DNA from: Yamagishiella unicocca
Taxonomy: Eukaryota > Chlorophyta > Chlorophyceae > Chlamydomonadales > Volvocaceae
Assembly (NCBI GenBank): GCA_003116995.1
Contig: BDSL01000039.1
Span: 124,001-188,000, forward strand
Reading direction: 5' to 3'
DNA: 64,000 bases
A program made the translations under genes and the position numbers. Below the pieces are notes generated by a model that worked only from the letters and a program-made list of their open reading frames with translations, ran no database searches and was not told the origin of the DNA. Of the stretch, positions 1 through 13,000 are shown piece by piece (position 1 is the stretch's first letter; every line of letters starts with the position of its first letter).

Positions 1-2725
1 AGCAGCAGATGCGCTACGACATGCGCTGGCGCCACGGCGCGCACCGGACTGGCAGCGGCTCGGAGGCCGCAAAGTTACGTAGCACTAAGAACAGAGGTTC
101 TGGTTCGAGCACGAAAGCTTTACACCTGCGGTTGTGCAGATGAAAGCCTGCTCACTCCGCCCCGGTAGCATTCGCCACCATGCGTGTAATTTGGGCCTAA
201 TAACTAAAATGATACATAATATATATTGTGGTGTGGCGATGGAGACTGCATGTATGAGGTCAGCCGTGAAACGTCCTGCCAGGTATGGGTACTGATAGTT
301 GTGTTGGTGTGAGAATGCAAGCAAGCAGATGGAAAATCCGTTCCTCCAATACCTTTAATTAATAAATTAAATGATGTAGTCCCAGTGGTATCCGTTGACC
401 ACTGCAGCAGCCGGCTCCGAGTGCTGCCTCCTTTCACCTTCGTAAAGGTCAATTCATCCTATTATGAATAGCAGCAGCAACTTCTAATAGGAAATATAGT
501 ATTTTTTACGTGTGCATACTGCAATGTGTATATCGGTGCACCTACAATGATATTGTGCTAAAATACGAAATGGCGGGCACGGCGGGCGGTTCTGACCAAA
601 AGGCTGCAACGGCGCCTGGCAGTTGTTAGATTATAGGAATAAAAGGAATTATGTCCTAGTATGTCATGCAAGGCCCTCCTTACTTCGGGCGCCACAGCTG
701 AACGACGGCCCCCGCATACGGCGCGGCCCGCTCCTGCAGCTTTCCGGGCACCTCAATAATCTTACAAAATAGAACTTCTTTTCGTTTTGAGATCTACTTT
801 GCTTGCTCCATACCGCTTTCTTACCTGGCCACTCATCCGTACGTACACGAGCGTACACAAGCATAGTTGGTCTTCGTAGTGCGGCATGCCGCTACGGGTT
901 AAGCAGGTAGAATGAATGTGAGTTTATAAATCCATACCAACGTTACTAAGCAGGAATACTTAGGACAACCAGCTGGCCAGGATGGAAGCGAGGAGTTAGA
1001 GCTTGGGGCCAGCTAAGCGCTGCAGGAAACGCTTCGCCCTCTAACACGACATTGTAACACCTGGAATACGTATCGTTCACATTCGTGTCTATGGACGGCT
1101 TGATGCGATAGTCACAACCTGCAATACAGCGCTGACCATTGCGGCAGCTACGCCTCCGGCAACTAAATGAGGTACGCGCAGCGGTCAACTATGGCCAGCT
1201 GTGTCACCATATGACATGTAGTGTTCTTGATTGCACGACCGTTCCTCCCGGACTTTAAAATATTATTGCGGCCGTGCGCGGTGCGCTGCAATATTCGCGG
1301 AACTGCCTGGAAAAAGATACGGCCTTCGATAACGATCTTTCACAGGCGCCGTGTCCAATGATCATCCTGTTTTACAGATGGAGTACTGTGGTTGGGACAG
1401 GGCGGGACCAGATTTTAGGGATTGACATGGGGTACGGTACTTAACCCGTCTTAACCTTCCGCGCCCTGTCCCTTTCTGTCGAATCAAGGCCTTGTCAAAT
1501 TGGAACCCAATAATTGCGAAGTCATTCAAGCCCATCCGGATTAAATGTACTTATCTATCCCGTCAATTGGACGATCTAACCCTATCGGACAATAAGTACA
1601 CCTCTTACCCGCTCCATGTCTGCACTTGGGACAGCATCACGGCTTAGAATGACCCGATGGGTCTTCCTACACGAGTCCTGCCGATATTTGTTCGACAAAA
1701 TCGGACAGTTTTTGAAGCTCATCCGAACTGCCACATGTCCAGGGGCCCTTACGAATGCGCTTATGGTGGGGGTACTTGGCCGGCAGTATACGCATTCACC
1801 AGCATTCTGACGCATCCGGATGCATCCACCGGTATCCCGACGCATTCGGAGGGAGCAAGGGGGCGACGATATTTGAAGGATAGGACGTTATTGAGAGCAC
1901 CGGAGGCGCAGTCACGCGTACATCTGCAGGAGGCGCAGTCACGCGTACATCTGCAGCATGTGTGCCAGAGCTACGCGACGGGTAGTAATAGTGGTCCTTA
2001 TAGCGGGCTCCAGGCCCAGGACATTCAGAGCCATCGGGCGCATCCCCTGACCGGGATGTATCAGGCTCGCGCGCTGACAGCCCTCACCTAACCTTGCCGG
2101 ATTTGCCTTCTTCACCCGACTTTGACAAGCATCCTAGTGTAAGCATGAAAGGGCGTAACCGCGGATGACGGGAAGGCGTAAGAACCCCAGCTTACACCTA
2201 GCGTATAAGCCAAAATCACGTTACTGCAGATGAAGCAAACCTGGAAGTTGCTGTGGGCCCGTAGTCCAGTACTACCGTTTTAGAAGGAATTTAACGTCCA
2301 ACAACTACCATCCACTTCGGAAAAAGCGAAGCCTACCGATAGCATAGCTTGCCATAGCAGTGCTGCCAACGATAACATATCTTGCCATGGCAATGCTGCC
2401 AAACACCGAACATAGCCACACCTGTAAACTTCCATATCTCCTTAGATATCGCCCAATGGGGCTACCTCACGCGGATCTCAGTTTCGTATCCTGTGCGACC
2501 AAGAAACGCCAGTGTCCAATTTTGCGCGCACGACGATTATGTACAACCATCATGCATAAGGTACAAAGATACAACCATCATGCATAAGCTCCCAATGATG
2601 AACAGAGGAAACATCGCCCGCGTTCTTAGCCCACAGCCGATCCCGACTTTGGGCCCTGCACAAGGCCCTCCTGCGCGTCAGGTCGCAGCACCCTACAACC
2701 CTTGCCGGCCGTGCCCCACATGCGC
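1..2725. other. Unassigned region downstream of the remodeler gene
   Basis: No open frame here shows recognisable domains or a convincing exon chain. It holds one exact tandem duplication: a 27-bp unit at 1902-1928 repeated at 1929-1955. A near-exact duplication containing ACAACCATCATGCATAAG lies at about 2543-2588. A TTACA at about 2194 would read TGTAA on the minus strand. TGTAA is the usual volvocine polyadenylation signal, so this part may include the 3' UTR of the neighbouring minus-strand gene. Confidence 0.4.
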
Positions 2726-5700
2726 TTATCCCTCCCTCCCTGGGCCCGTAGCGCCGGCGGAGTTATCGGCTCCGTCGATGGCGTGCAGCAGCCCGACCGC
2801 GCGACTGGGCTCGTCCATCACCACCTCGTAACCCACACCGACTAGCGGGTAAGGCGGCATCGGTGGGCCACCGGACCCCTCCCCAGCAGCCGGCGCACTC
2901 TTTGCCTTTTGCTTCCGGCCGGCCGGGGCTTGAGCCAGGGCCGGCGGCGCAGGCAAGGCCAGGTGCGTGCGGTCCAGCAGCTTCAGCAGCATGCTGTCCG
3001 AAACAACGCCCGACTGCGCCAGGTCCCCGGAGCGGCGGTCAGGGTTAAGGAGCTGCACCAGCTCATCGGCGGAGGTGGAGGAAGCGGTCTTCGGAGTATG
3101 AAGGGCAGGAAGGGCGGAACAAAAAGGGGATCAGGCGACCAGGGCCATGGACACGAACAGGATACCGATACGATAAGGAATAAGAGATGAAGCAACCGGG
3201 ACGACGACTGACGTTTGCGATGCAAACATAAGAAGGCGCTTGCCATAATGCCTTTTGTTCAAGCAGCCGCCGGGTGGACCATGGGTACCTGCGGACATAC
3301 CTGTAGCAGCTCCTTGAACACACCCTTCTTGATGACGATGCGCTCCAGCGCCTTTTTGGAGTCGGCGCGTGCCAGCATGCGGTTCTCCACGCTGTTGGCG
3401 GTGACCAGCCGGAACACCAGCACGGGCTTGGACTGCCCGATGCGATGGCAGCGGTCCATCGCCTGCCATGGACAACAAGATACGTGCAACCGATCGCACG
3501 GCCGGAGACCAGGGGAGGTTTGGGACTGTAAAAATGGTGTACATGCAGCACTCCGGACGAAAAGTGGAGTGGAGGCGTGAGAAGATGGCAAGGGCCGGCA
3601 TGCGGGTGCCCGCGACCGAAGCGCACCTGCGAGTCCTGGTGCGGGTTCCAATCGCTGTCGTACAGGATGACCGTGTCGGCCGCCGTCAGGTTGATGCCCA
3701 GGCCGCCCGCCCGCGTGGACAGCAGGAATATCCACTTGTCCGACTTGCCGCTCTGCGAGGTATACAAAGTGATCAGGCGACTGATACGTGTGGACCCAAA
3801 TCTTCTTTGGAACGCTTTATGAGTCGTCGCCAAATGCCCCACCAGGCATGAATGTGAACGCCCATTTATACGGACCTGGAACTCAGCAATGTCCTCCTTG
3901 CGCTGTTGCCACGGCACGCTGCCGTCTATCCGCAGTGCCTCGATGCCCAAGTCTTGGAGGTAGGCTTCCAGCACGTTGAGCACCTCAGTCATCTGTCAGC
4001 AAGGGGAGGCTAACCGATTACCGGACGGACCCCATTCCCTCGTTGTTGTGACAACCCCTTGTTGTTGTAACAACCGCCTCCATTCCCTCGTTGTTGTAAC
4101 AACCGCCTCCTAACATACACATACCTGCGAGAAGATGAGGACCCGGTGGCCCCCCTTGCGCAGCTCCTTCAGCAGCCGGTCCAGCAGCGCAAGCTTGCCG
4201 CACTGCGCCACCAGCTCGGAGGCGGACGGGTAGGATGTCGAGCCGGAGGCCCGCCCCATGATCAGGTCCGGGTGGTTGCACACCTGCGGGGGAGTGGGTG
4301 GGACGTGGTTGGAGCTGTGCGCTTCAGGCGGCGCACCCAGTCCTCGTGTACAATCGCACACCCAGTGCTCGTGTACAATCGTGCACCCAGTGCCCGCCCC
4401 ATGATCAGGTCCGGGTGGTTGCACACCTTGCGCATCTGCATGATGAGGTTGTTCAGGTGGTTGGCTCGGGCGCCGCCGGTGGCCTCCTTGGCGAGTTCCT
4501 CCTGCGGAGTGGAGTGGAGCGGCACACGGCGCCTTAACGGGCGTAGAGGCGGACACACGTCTATTGCGCTGGTCTGGAATCGCCTGTTAAGGTGACTCAC
4601 CCATACAGCGCATCACCACTCCTCGCCATGCCGTACAATGATGTGACGCCCACTGCTTAGTTCGGGTTCCCTTGTTGTGAACATCACGCCACATGCCCTA
4701 CATGGCTACGTTCGCTGCTGCGAATCCTAGCTTCTTTGTTGCGAGTCCCAGCTTCTTCGCTGCGGACCCGAAGACCCTCGCTTGCCTTCAGCGTGCCGTC
4801 GATGAGGCCTCGCGTGAGGCGCCGCTGCTCGTCCGTCATCTCCGCGTACAACACGATCTCCTGCTTGGGCGGAACGCCGATGTCGACGTCCGCCTTGACT
4901 CGACGCAGCACGAACGGCTTGAGGATGGCGTGGAGGCGAGACACCATGGTCGCCGCGGCTTGCTGCTGCTGGCCAGTGTCAGCCTGCACGATGTCAACGG
5001 GTGCGTGGTCAGCCCCGCCAGGTCAAACCGCATCCACTAAGCCAGGCTCATGCCGATGATAGGACACGACTAATCGATACAGACAGCGTCGTTAGCCGGC
5101 AAGCCGGATGGCGGCTTAACAACTAGAGGGGAGAGCTTGCCTTTCCAATGGAGAACCCCAGGTGAGCTCAGTGCCGAAGGCTAATATGGGCCCAGGACTT
5201 GCGCTTCAAACCACTACGGACCCACTTTGCTGTCGCTGCCGCTCGCTGTCGACTGGTTCCCGCCGACTTGCTGCGCCGCCTGGTCCCGCCCAGCAGTGCC
5301 TGCCTGCTCCACAGGCGCTGAAGGCCTAGCCGCCGCCACACCCACGGCAGGCTTCGCGGCCTTTGGTGGCCGGCCGCGCCGCTTTGTCACCGCCGCCGGT
5401 TGCTGCTGCTCGGCCGTGGCGGCATGGTCGGCAGAGGCGCTGACCATTGACGCCGCTGGCGCACCAACGACTCGGGCGGTCGGGTGAGTCACAGCAGGTG
5501 GGATGGCGGTGTCTGGGGTTCTGATGTCGAACCATTCGAGGAACTGGTCCGCGTTCGGGAAGACTAACGGCATGCAGAAGCTGAGGAGCGACCAGAGCTC
5601 CCGGAGGTTGTTCTGCAACGGAGTACCTGTGGGAAGACGGACGAGCCGGCGGCGAGTATGTGGGTGCCGGCGTTTGATTTAAGGAGCCGCGGTCAAGCGA

Positions 5701-8172
5701 TCCATAGGAGCCCAGGGTTTCTGGATATACAACTGGACGCGCAATATGACCGCTGCGAATGTGTGATACCCGATTCCCAACGACGCCCGCCGGCCCACCC
5801 GTCAGCAGCAGCCGGCTCTCCGTGTCCAGGCAGCGCAGCTCGCGCATCAGCTTGCAGTTGTAGTTCTTGAGGCGGTGGCCCTGCATTGGCGGAGTTGCGA
5901 TAAGACATAACGCCGCAGTCGAGCTTTGAGGAAGCCGGGGCCGACCCGACCGCCCGGGTCGTTACCGGGACCAACCAAATGGAAGTGCGACGCAAACGGA
6001 CCATAACCCTGCACGCGGAAGAGCATCCATGCCATGGCCCGCTCCGGCGCCCTCTCGTTGTTGGCGACTAGTGCCCAGAAGCGAGCCCGAGTCATCCGAA
6101 GTCCTCGGACCCCCGGACTGCACCCTTCCCACGCCCTCAACCCCACCTCATCCACCACCAACAGCTTCCACTTGTGACGCTCCAGGTGCCGGCGGTCCGC
6201 TATTACAATCTCATAGCTTGTAATGATCACTGGCATCTGCTTATTGTCTGGAGAGGCACAGTCGTGTTTGAAATCGGCAGGCATGGTTAGTTGACACGAC
6301 AGCATGACAACTCCGTTAAGTGTGTTATAACGTGGTTTGCGAGTCAGGTATGGAACAGGCAGGGGTAGCGCCAACTCGTGGTGAAGGCATCATCGACAAG
6401 GTGCCCGATTCCCCGAGCACCAAGAGGGCATTGTTGCGCCACGTCTGGACATCACGCGACTACTAACGTCCATGCGCAACGCCCGCAACACGCCCACGAT
6501 ACATCCCGTCCCCCCTGGCTTGTGCTGACTGCTTACCGGAGGCCATCTGGTTGCGCCGCAGCGATTCGCGTTCCAGCGGCGTGCCGTGGTAGAGCAGCAC
6601 TGGGATGTCCGGGCAGAAGCGGTGAAACTCGTTGACCCAGTTTGATAGCGTGGACAACGGGCCAACAACCATGTACTTGGCGCCCGCTCCCTTGGGAACG
6701 TGAATCGAGGAGAGGCGGCGTCGTGTTAGGTCTGAAGCGACGGCATAGTGATTGCGCAACACCATGCCGACAGAACGTCCGTTGGCTCACAATGCGCACA
6801 TGGAGGGAGCCACCGACGCCCAGCATCAACGGTTGAACAAAATCGAGGCAATACCAAACATACCTTACAGTTCGTCCACAGGTAGGAGATGAAGCTGATC
6901 GTTTGCAGCTGGTGACCGAATTAAGATGTTCACACACGGGGGGAGTAGGGGGTTTAGGGCTCCTAAAAACGCCGCGACTCCATCGGGATAGGCAGGTGGT
7001 TAGAAAGGGTAGAAACGGTGGTACGCAAGCCATCGCGGTAGGAGGATTGATACACAAGCCACTACCCTCCTGTCACACGGTCTTACCGTCTTGCCGAGGC
7101 CCATCTCATCTGCCAGTATGCCATTGCAGCCGTTCTTGTAGAGGCTAATGAGCCATGCCACCCCCTTGATCTGGTAATCACGCAGCTCCGCGCGAATCAA
7201 TGGGAGCAGGCTCTACAACAATGGGGGGTCGCGGGTTGCAAGGCAAGGTGAGCGACACACGCAAGGAAAGCTGTTGAGAGGGACGACGACCGGTCGATAA
7301 GAAGACAGCTACAAAGTAACGTGCAGCTGGGTATGGCGCGAACGGGTCGAAATCCATGAGTAACGCAACGTACATGATGTCGAGAAACAAGTCAGCAGCG
7401 GGACTGCAAATTCCCCGAACAATAAATACATGTTGGAAGGCAGGTACACGGAGGGCTTCTGCCTGCGCGAAGATAATTCCTACGCCGCCAAGTGTGTTCT
7501 CGTAGTGTTCGAAGCCATATGGCCCGGTACGGCGAGCGGCTGGAGGCACGGCACGTTGCATGTAGGCAGGTTATGGTCACGTATACACTGCGCGCGAGCA
7601 TCCCCTTTCCTGCTGACCGACGGGTGCCACGACACATTAACCCTACAAGCATTCCCCAGTAGTATATACCCTCTCATGCGGAGCAGCTTGCCATCGGGCC
7701 CCTCCCTTGACTACCTGTGTCGCCGAGGGCGTCGGGGCCGGTGCCGCGGCTTTCCTGCCACGTGCCCGCTTCGCAGGCCGCTCATCCGCAGGATCATTTG
7801 CGGGTTCTGCCATTTGTTTCATGGTGTGGTCCACAACATCTTTGAACTGGTCAGCAAGCCAGCTGCTGTACATCTGCGACCTGTCAACAAGGTCCAAAAG
7901 CCTGGCCGCAACGCCACTGTCGCCCTCAGGCTCAGGTTCAGAATCGCCCTGCATTGGATATCATAGTATGAAACATATACCAAAATAATTGCTGTAAGGG
8001 GTCCAAATCCTATAGGGCTTCGCTCCCACCTCGTCATCCGACCCCTCCTCCAGCTCCGCCACCTCAGCCGCTACGCGCTTCAAGTGAAGCTCACGTTCCT
8101 CCTCCACCAAGTGCTCGTCAACCAGACCATCGGTTCCGTGGTCCTGCGGTCCAAGGCCATGTTGAATGAGCT
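2726..8172 (-). CDS. DDM1: DDM1/LSH (HELLS)-type SNF2 chromatin-remodelling ATPase
   Basis: A nucleosome-remodelling ATPase of the DDM1/LSH subfamily, which in plants and animals maintains DNA methylation and silences transposons. Minus-strand exons: 8172?-8030, 7948-7715, 7212-7087, 6908-6864, 6690-6537, 6247-6147, 5880-5799, 5626-5226, 4983-4786, 4501-4427, 4283-4125, 3992-3876, 3752-3627, 3462-3301 and 3088-2726 (stop). All junction phases agree. In order: an acidic, coiled N-terminus; [12 protein letters not shown]; the Walker A motif DEMGLGKT; a Walker B DEGHRLKN split across an intron; [29 protein letters not shown]; the helicase C domain with [18 protein letters not shown] and DRCHRIGQ; and a C-terminal [14 protein letters not shown] resembling DDM1/LSH tails. 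About 780 residues are covered from 7948 down, close to the family length. Exon 5626-5226 adds about 90 residues of Ala/Pro/Gln-rich insert with an AT-hook-like [11 protein letters not shown]. The first exon and start codon are not resolved: the frame is closed by a stop just above 8172 and contains no ATG. The intron after 4786 uses a GC donor. Confidence 0.93.
4249..4428. repeat. 37-bp direct duplication flanking a remodeler intron
   Basis: The 37 bases at 4249-4285 recur exactly at 4392-4428. On the minus strand, one copy is the start of exon 4283-4125 (coding [12 protein letters not shown]) and the other is the first bases of the intron before it. The offset of 143 bases equals the intron length. 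The intron also contains about three degenerate copies of a unit with CACCCAGTGCTCGTGTACAA. Confidence 0.95.
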
Positions 8173-10088
8173 AGCAACTTTGGCCTAGGTATCATCTTTG
8201 CACGATGGCATTCATTGCCAAGTTTGATGTGTATCCTACCGCAGCTGAGGGACTTGGTGACCGGTCGAGTTCGGCCATAATAGCAGCCATGGCGACCGTA
8301 TGGACACAACCTGTAAGCCTATGCCTCCAGGTTTTTGAAACAATCTATGTAAAGCACATCAAGCCACTTAAGGCAGAGATCCGTACAAGACAAATTCAAA
8401 TGTTTACGGCCGATAGAAATCCACATTATGCCTGCAGTGATGTCCAGCATGTGACTCACTGATAGTGCAGGATCAGTGAGCCACATGTCAGCATGATGGC
8501 TTTGCTATATGGCTTGACACCAATGTCACAACAAAGAGAGAAATCAGACATCTTCGTTCGCGTGGCACACAGCGCGCACGGCCTCAACACACTGCTGCAA
8601 ACACAACTTCAGGTGAAACGCTGTTCATTATGACTGTAAAAAGTGTTAGGCAACACGAATTGTTCGGCCCAGCGAAGTTGCGGCGAAGAAGCAATACTTT
8701 TAGTTCGTTTCTCCTTGCCAGTCACCGCTGTTCTGACTGCTTTCGTATACTCCTTTTCTCTATCGAAGCTGAGCTCACCGTGCATGAGCCTCCTGGCTCG
8801 CGCAGGCTCGCGTAAGCGCAATAAAGTTTGCACACAGGCAATTACCGGTAAATAACTAGCCCAAACATTCAGTTTCGGACGTCCCATCGATGATTTGGCT
8901 GCAGAGTGCAGACTGACACTCTGACAGTAGCGGGTTGCCTGCTCATTTCATGCATACTTCGACGCTGAGTAGCGGCCTGGCAGCGGCCCAATCACCCCGC
9001 AACACACTGATAAATTTCAGCGAAAGAACAGCCGCTTATCTAGTCGAAAAAAATTCTTATGGAATCCGGCTAGGACCTAGAATCCGACCTACCTGCCAAA
9101 TCCATACAGAATTGTGCATTCAGCCATCAACTTCAAATACCTAGGGTTTATGACACAGGCAATCCTTAACCTTGCTGCCAATATACATGCGACAGTGTAC
9201 TCTCTGGTAAGCCGCGAAAGCCTGTGGGAGAAGGCGTCCAGTACTTATAAGATGCCATACATACCAGTGACATCTCTGCTGCAGGTCTTCCGCTTTCTCT
9301 TCTTCCATTTCTGGCGATCCATTATTATTATCAGGAAAATTGTTCTGGGTCCATTAGCTTCTGGGCTGGTCTGAATCTACGGGTTCGGCAGAGGTCGTTG
9401 CGTCCTCTGCCGCAGTAGGGGGCCAATTTAAGTGTTTTCTTATGGGAACAATGGGAGCTCAGTTGCTTGCCCTTAAGCAGCCCCTCGGTGATTAATTTTG
9501 TATGTATGTTTTAGTAATAAAGTATCTTCTCACTGTACGATCGCAGCAGATGTGACAAGGGCGGAGGTCAAAGTGTAGCGTCCTCACATATTTCTTGGAG
9601 GTCATCCATATACTTCAGTTCTACACCGTCGATTAGGGTCGATTTGACGCGCACATATGGACGCCTTCGCGTTTTGCTTTCGTACCTGTGCTGCGCGCAC
9701 ATTGTCCGGGACGAGTCCGTCGCTATGTAACCAGGAGACCGTCACTTCTTCCTTCGCTAATGTCAAGGCACGCGAAGGCCAGAAACATCTCTCGCTTCCC
9801 GGTAGTGTCCCCAATACTGAGGGCGCTTTACAAGCGTGCAGTCAGGTATGCAAGGCCGTCTTACATATAATTATACGAAGGTTTAGAATGTTGTATATCC
9901 TTACTTCAATTCGGGAATTCGACTTGCAGACGCTAAACCCAAGCAAAGCCGCCTGCAAGTCCGCCATCATCTTTGCTCGTTTTCCCATTAAAGTATAATT
10001 GCAAACCGACATTGCGTGGGACAGGAACGCGGCGTATCGAACCCGGCGACCTTAGTCACACCTATCGCGTTTCGTTTCACCTTGTCAG
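8173..10088. other. Unassigned region between two head-to-head genes
   Basis: The remodeler (minus) and the cyclase (plus) diverge from here, so both 5' ends and first exons should lie in this stretch. I could not identify them with confidence. Short frames exist at 9657-9998 and 9114-9374 (plus), but neither shows an H-NOX signature or another domain. A possible donor (AG|GTATGC) occurs at about 9846. No TATA box or repeat is convincing. Confidence 0.35.
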
Positions 10089-13000
10089 TGCCACGCTGAG
10101 GTTGTCTTCGCCGCTGCCGTCCGCCCCTACCAGTCGAATGTTTCCTATCCTACGACCAATGGAGAGACACAAGAACACGAGTTTGCAGGCCAGCCCTCGC
10201 AGGCGCTGCCTGAGTCGCCTTCGGCGGCTGTTGACCGCCGGCAGCAGTCGCGGCAGCCGTCGGCTGCGCTTGCCAATTTTCATGAATACCGATTGCACAA
10301 TGACACCTTCTACAAAACATTCCCATTCCACATTGTAATGGACACCAAGCTGCGTGTATTACAAGCTGGCAGCGTAGTAACTCGCCTACTCGGAGCGTCT
10401 ATGGCTTTGGGTCAATCCGTACGAGAAGCCTTCAACGTCCGTTGCCCGCAACTAAGCCTCCTAAGCACTGGCGAGCACTCGACGACCGACCGGCAACGGA
10501 TCCATGACGGGGACGTGCCAGACTGGTTCACCTGCTGCCCAGCTGACGTGACCATGCTGCAAAGTGGCTTGGCGGAGTGCGTATTGCAGGTCAGTGGGGG
10601 CGGATGGAAGACAGCCATCGCCACACTACGTACCGGTACCCGTCGTCAGATCCTTCGTGCTTAAAATGACTGCGTTGGTTCCATTCCTGGACTTACACGC
10701 TTCTGGGTGCGGGCTGCTGCCATGCATGGCCATGTGCATGTAAAATTGTTGAAGGTGAAATGACAGCTCGTCTTGCTGCTGCCCTGCTTTCTGCCATTGG
10801 AACCCTTGCTTGTATGCTGCCAATCGTCCATCCAGGCGCGGAGCACGGGCTTGGAGCTCCGCGGCCTCTTGACGCCAACGAGCATGCCGGTATGTATGTC
10901 TTAAACTTAAATGCAATGGTGGCGGCGGCGTCTCGTAGCCCTGCCCGCTGTTTACCGCGACAGCTGGTTTCCGAAGGAAAATCCACATCATCACCGCAGA
11001 GCTAGGGGAACCATTTCCGTAGGCAGCACAGTCGTCTGGATAATGCTACTTGTCTCCCCTCGTAAGCTTGCAGGTTTGGGTGACGCAACGGCTGCGTGCG
11101 GTATGATGTCACACTTACTGAATGCACCTTCCACCATGCCACAAATGCACACTCCGATATAACTAATAAATCGGCTTTCCGGGTTGCCTCCCTTCCCCAG
11201 GGTGGCGTTCCTGTCCTCCTGTTCCTGGGCTCCCCCCGCGTGGCCAACCTGGAGGAGATGGCGGCGCACCAGCTGTACCTGTCGGACATACCGCTGCACG
11301 ACATGAGCCGAGACTTCGTGCTGCTGGCTGAGCAGAGACAGGTGCGGGAAGGGGACGTGGCTGTGGGCACATGTACGGCAGCCGGGGACCGGGAGCCACG
11401 GACGTGCAACCGGTGACCGGAGAGGTGGCAGGGGCGGGTGGCCTTGCCGATGGATGGCTACGGGCGGGTGGCTGCCCTAGCTCGCTAGCTGTGTTTGTCG
11501 AGGCAGGCGTGGGCGGCCAGGGGGTTAGCTCCTCCTGGCAGGGTCCCCTGCAGTGTGCACTCTACCTGCCCTAGCCCGGGTACTGTACCCTGCCTCCATC
11601 TGGCGCCGGTGACCCCCGGGTCGGTCCCGCCCCCCCTCCCACCTGCAGGCCGAGGCCGACCTGAAGGAGCGGTTTGAGAAGCTGGCTGTGGACCTGCGGG
11701 TTGCCAACGACCGGCTGGAGCAGGCCACTCGCTGGCTGGACGAGGAGCGGCAGCGCAGTGACGCGCTGCTGTACCGCATGCTGCCAGCGGACATCGCAGC
11801 GGACCTGCGGGAGGGGCGCAAGGTGGAGGCGATCAGCTACCCGGAGGTCACGATACTGTTCAGCGGTACGAAGGCCTCAATGCTGCTGCTCGTTCTTTGT
11901 TGAACGACCGCCGCCACCGAATGTTATGTATCCTTCCCCGCATTATGACCTTGCGTGCAGATGTTGCGGGACACATGCTGTCGTCATCCCCATCGACCAA
12001 CGAGCAAATGTATGACGCGATGAACCGACTTTATGACATGTGAGTGCGTGCCTTTCGGGGAAGCTCTTCGTGCGCCGCATTTCGACTGCCGACAGCCATT
12101 CCCACTCAACCAACAATTTCTCACATGCCACCATACGCTTCAGAGACGGGCCGGCTGCCTTTCCAAGCAAGTAAACACAGATTTAAGTATATAAACCTAC
12201 CGCGTGCTGCCAGGTTTGACGGGATCGTCGACGACTTCCCCGACGTTTACAAGCTGGAGACCATCGGCGACGCCTACTTCCTTGTCTGTAACCTGACCAC
12301 GGAGTGCGACAACCACGTGGACGTCGTGATTGACTTCGCCATAAGGATGCAGGCGGCGGCAAGGTGTGTGCGGGCGGGGGTAAACCGGCAGCGTGGGAGG
12401 AGGGGGAAAGCCCGTGTACGAGGAAGCTGAGTAGGAAACGGTTGGTTATTACGTACATTTGGTTGAGGAAACAAAACCCGCAGGTCGAATGTCGTGGGAG
12501 GAGGAGGGGAAGGGAGACGGAGGAACGGACGGGGAGGGAGGGACGCGAAAGGAGGACGGCAAGGCAAGGCGCGCAAGGCGGGGGACAAGAAGAGGCGAAA
12601 TGAGAAAGCAGGTGTGGATGAGTGGTGCGTGCGGCGAAGTCGCACTGGGGGGGGCAGCGAGGTACGTACGGGGAAAATGCGGGCCGCGCATTTCCATACG
12701 TGGCGGCAGCCCCTCCTCATCGGTCACACGCGCCTGACTAGCTCCACTTCCCGCTGGCTCGCACGTCATCCCGCAGGCAGGTCAAGAGCGCCCAAGGCGA
12801 GCCCGTCCAGATTCGCATCGGTATCCACACCGGCCCCGTCGTGGGCGGCGTGCTGGGCGCCAAGACGCCTCGCTTCTCCATCTACGGCGACACCGTCAAC
12901 GTGGCCTCGCGCATGGAGAGCCACGGCCTGCCCGGCAAGATCCACATCTCGGACGTGTCGTACAACAGTATCGTTGACAAGGCCAAGTACGCGGTGCGGG

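Noticed and set aside
4262..4390. Second copy of the [12 protein letters not shown] coding segment as a real exon
   Set aside because: Read through from exon 4501-4427, its frame soon hits a stop; the phase-correct protein uses only the downstream copy, so this one is intronic.
9657..9998. Plus frame upstream of the cyclase as an H-NOX exon
   Set aside because: None of the expected H-NOX motifs (the YxSxR haem contact or the proximal His context) is visible.
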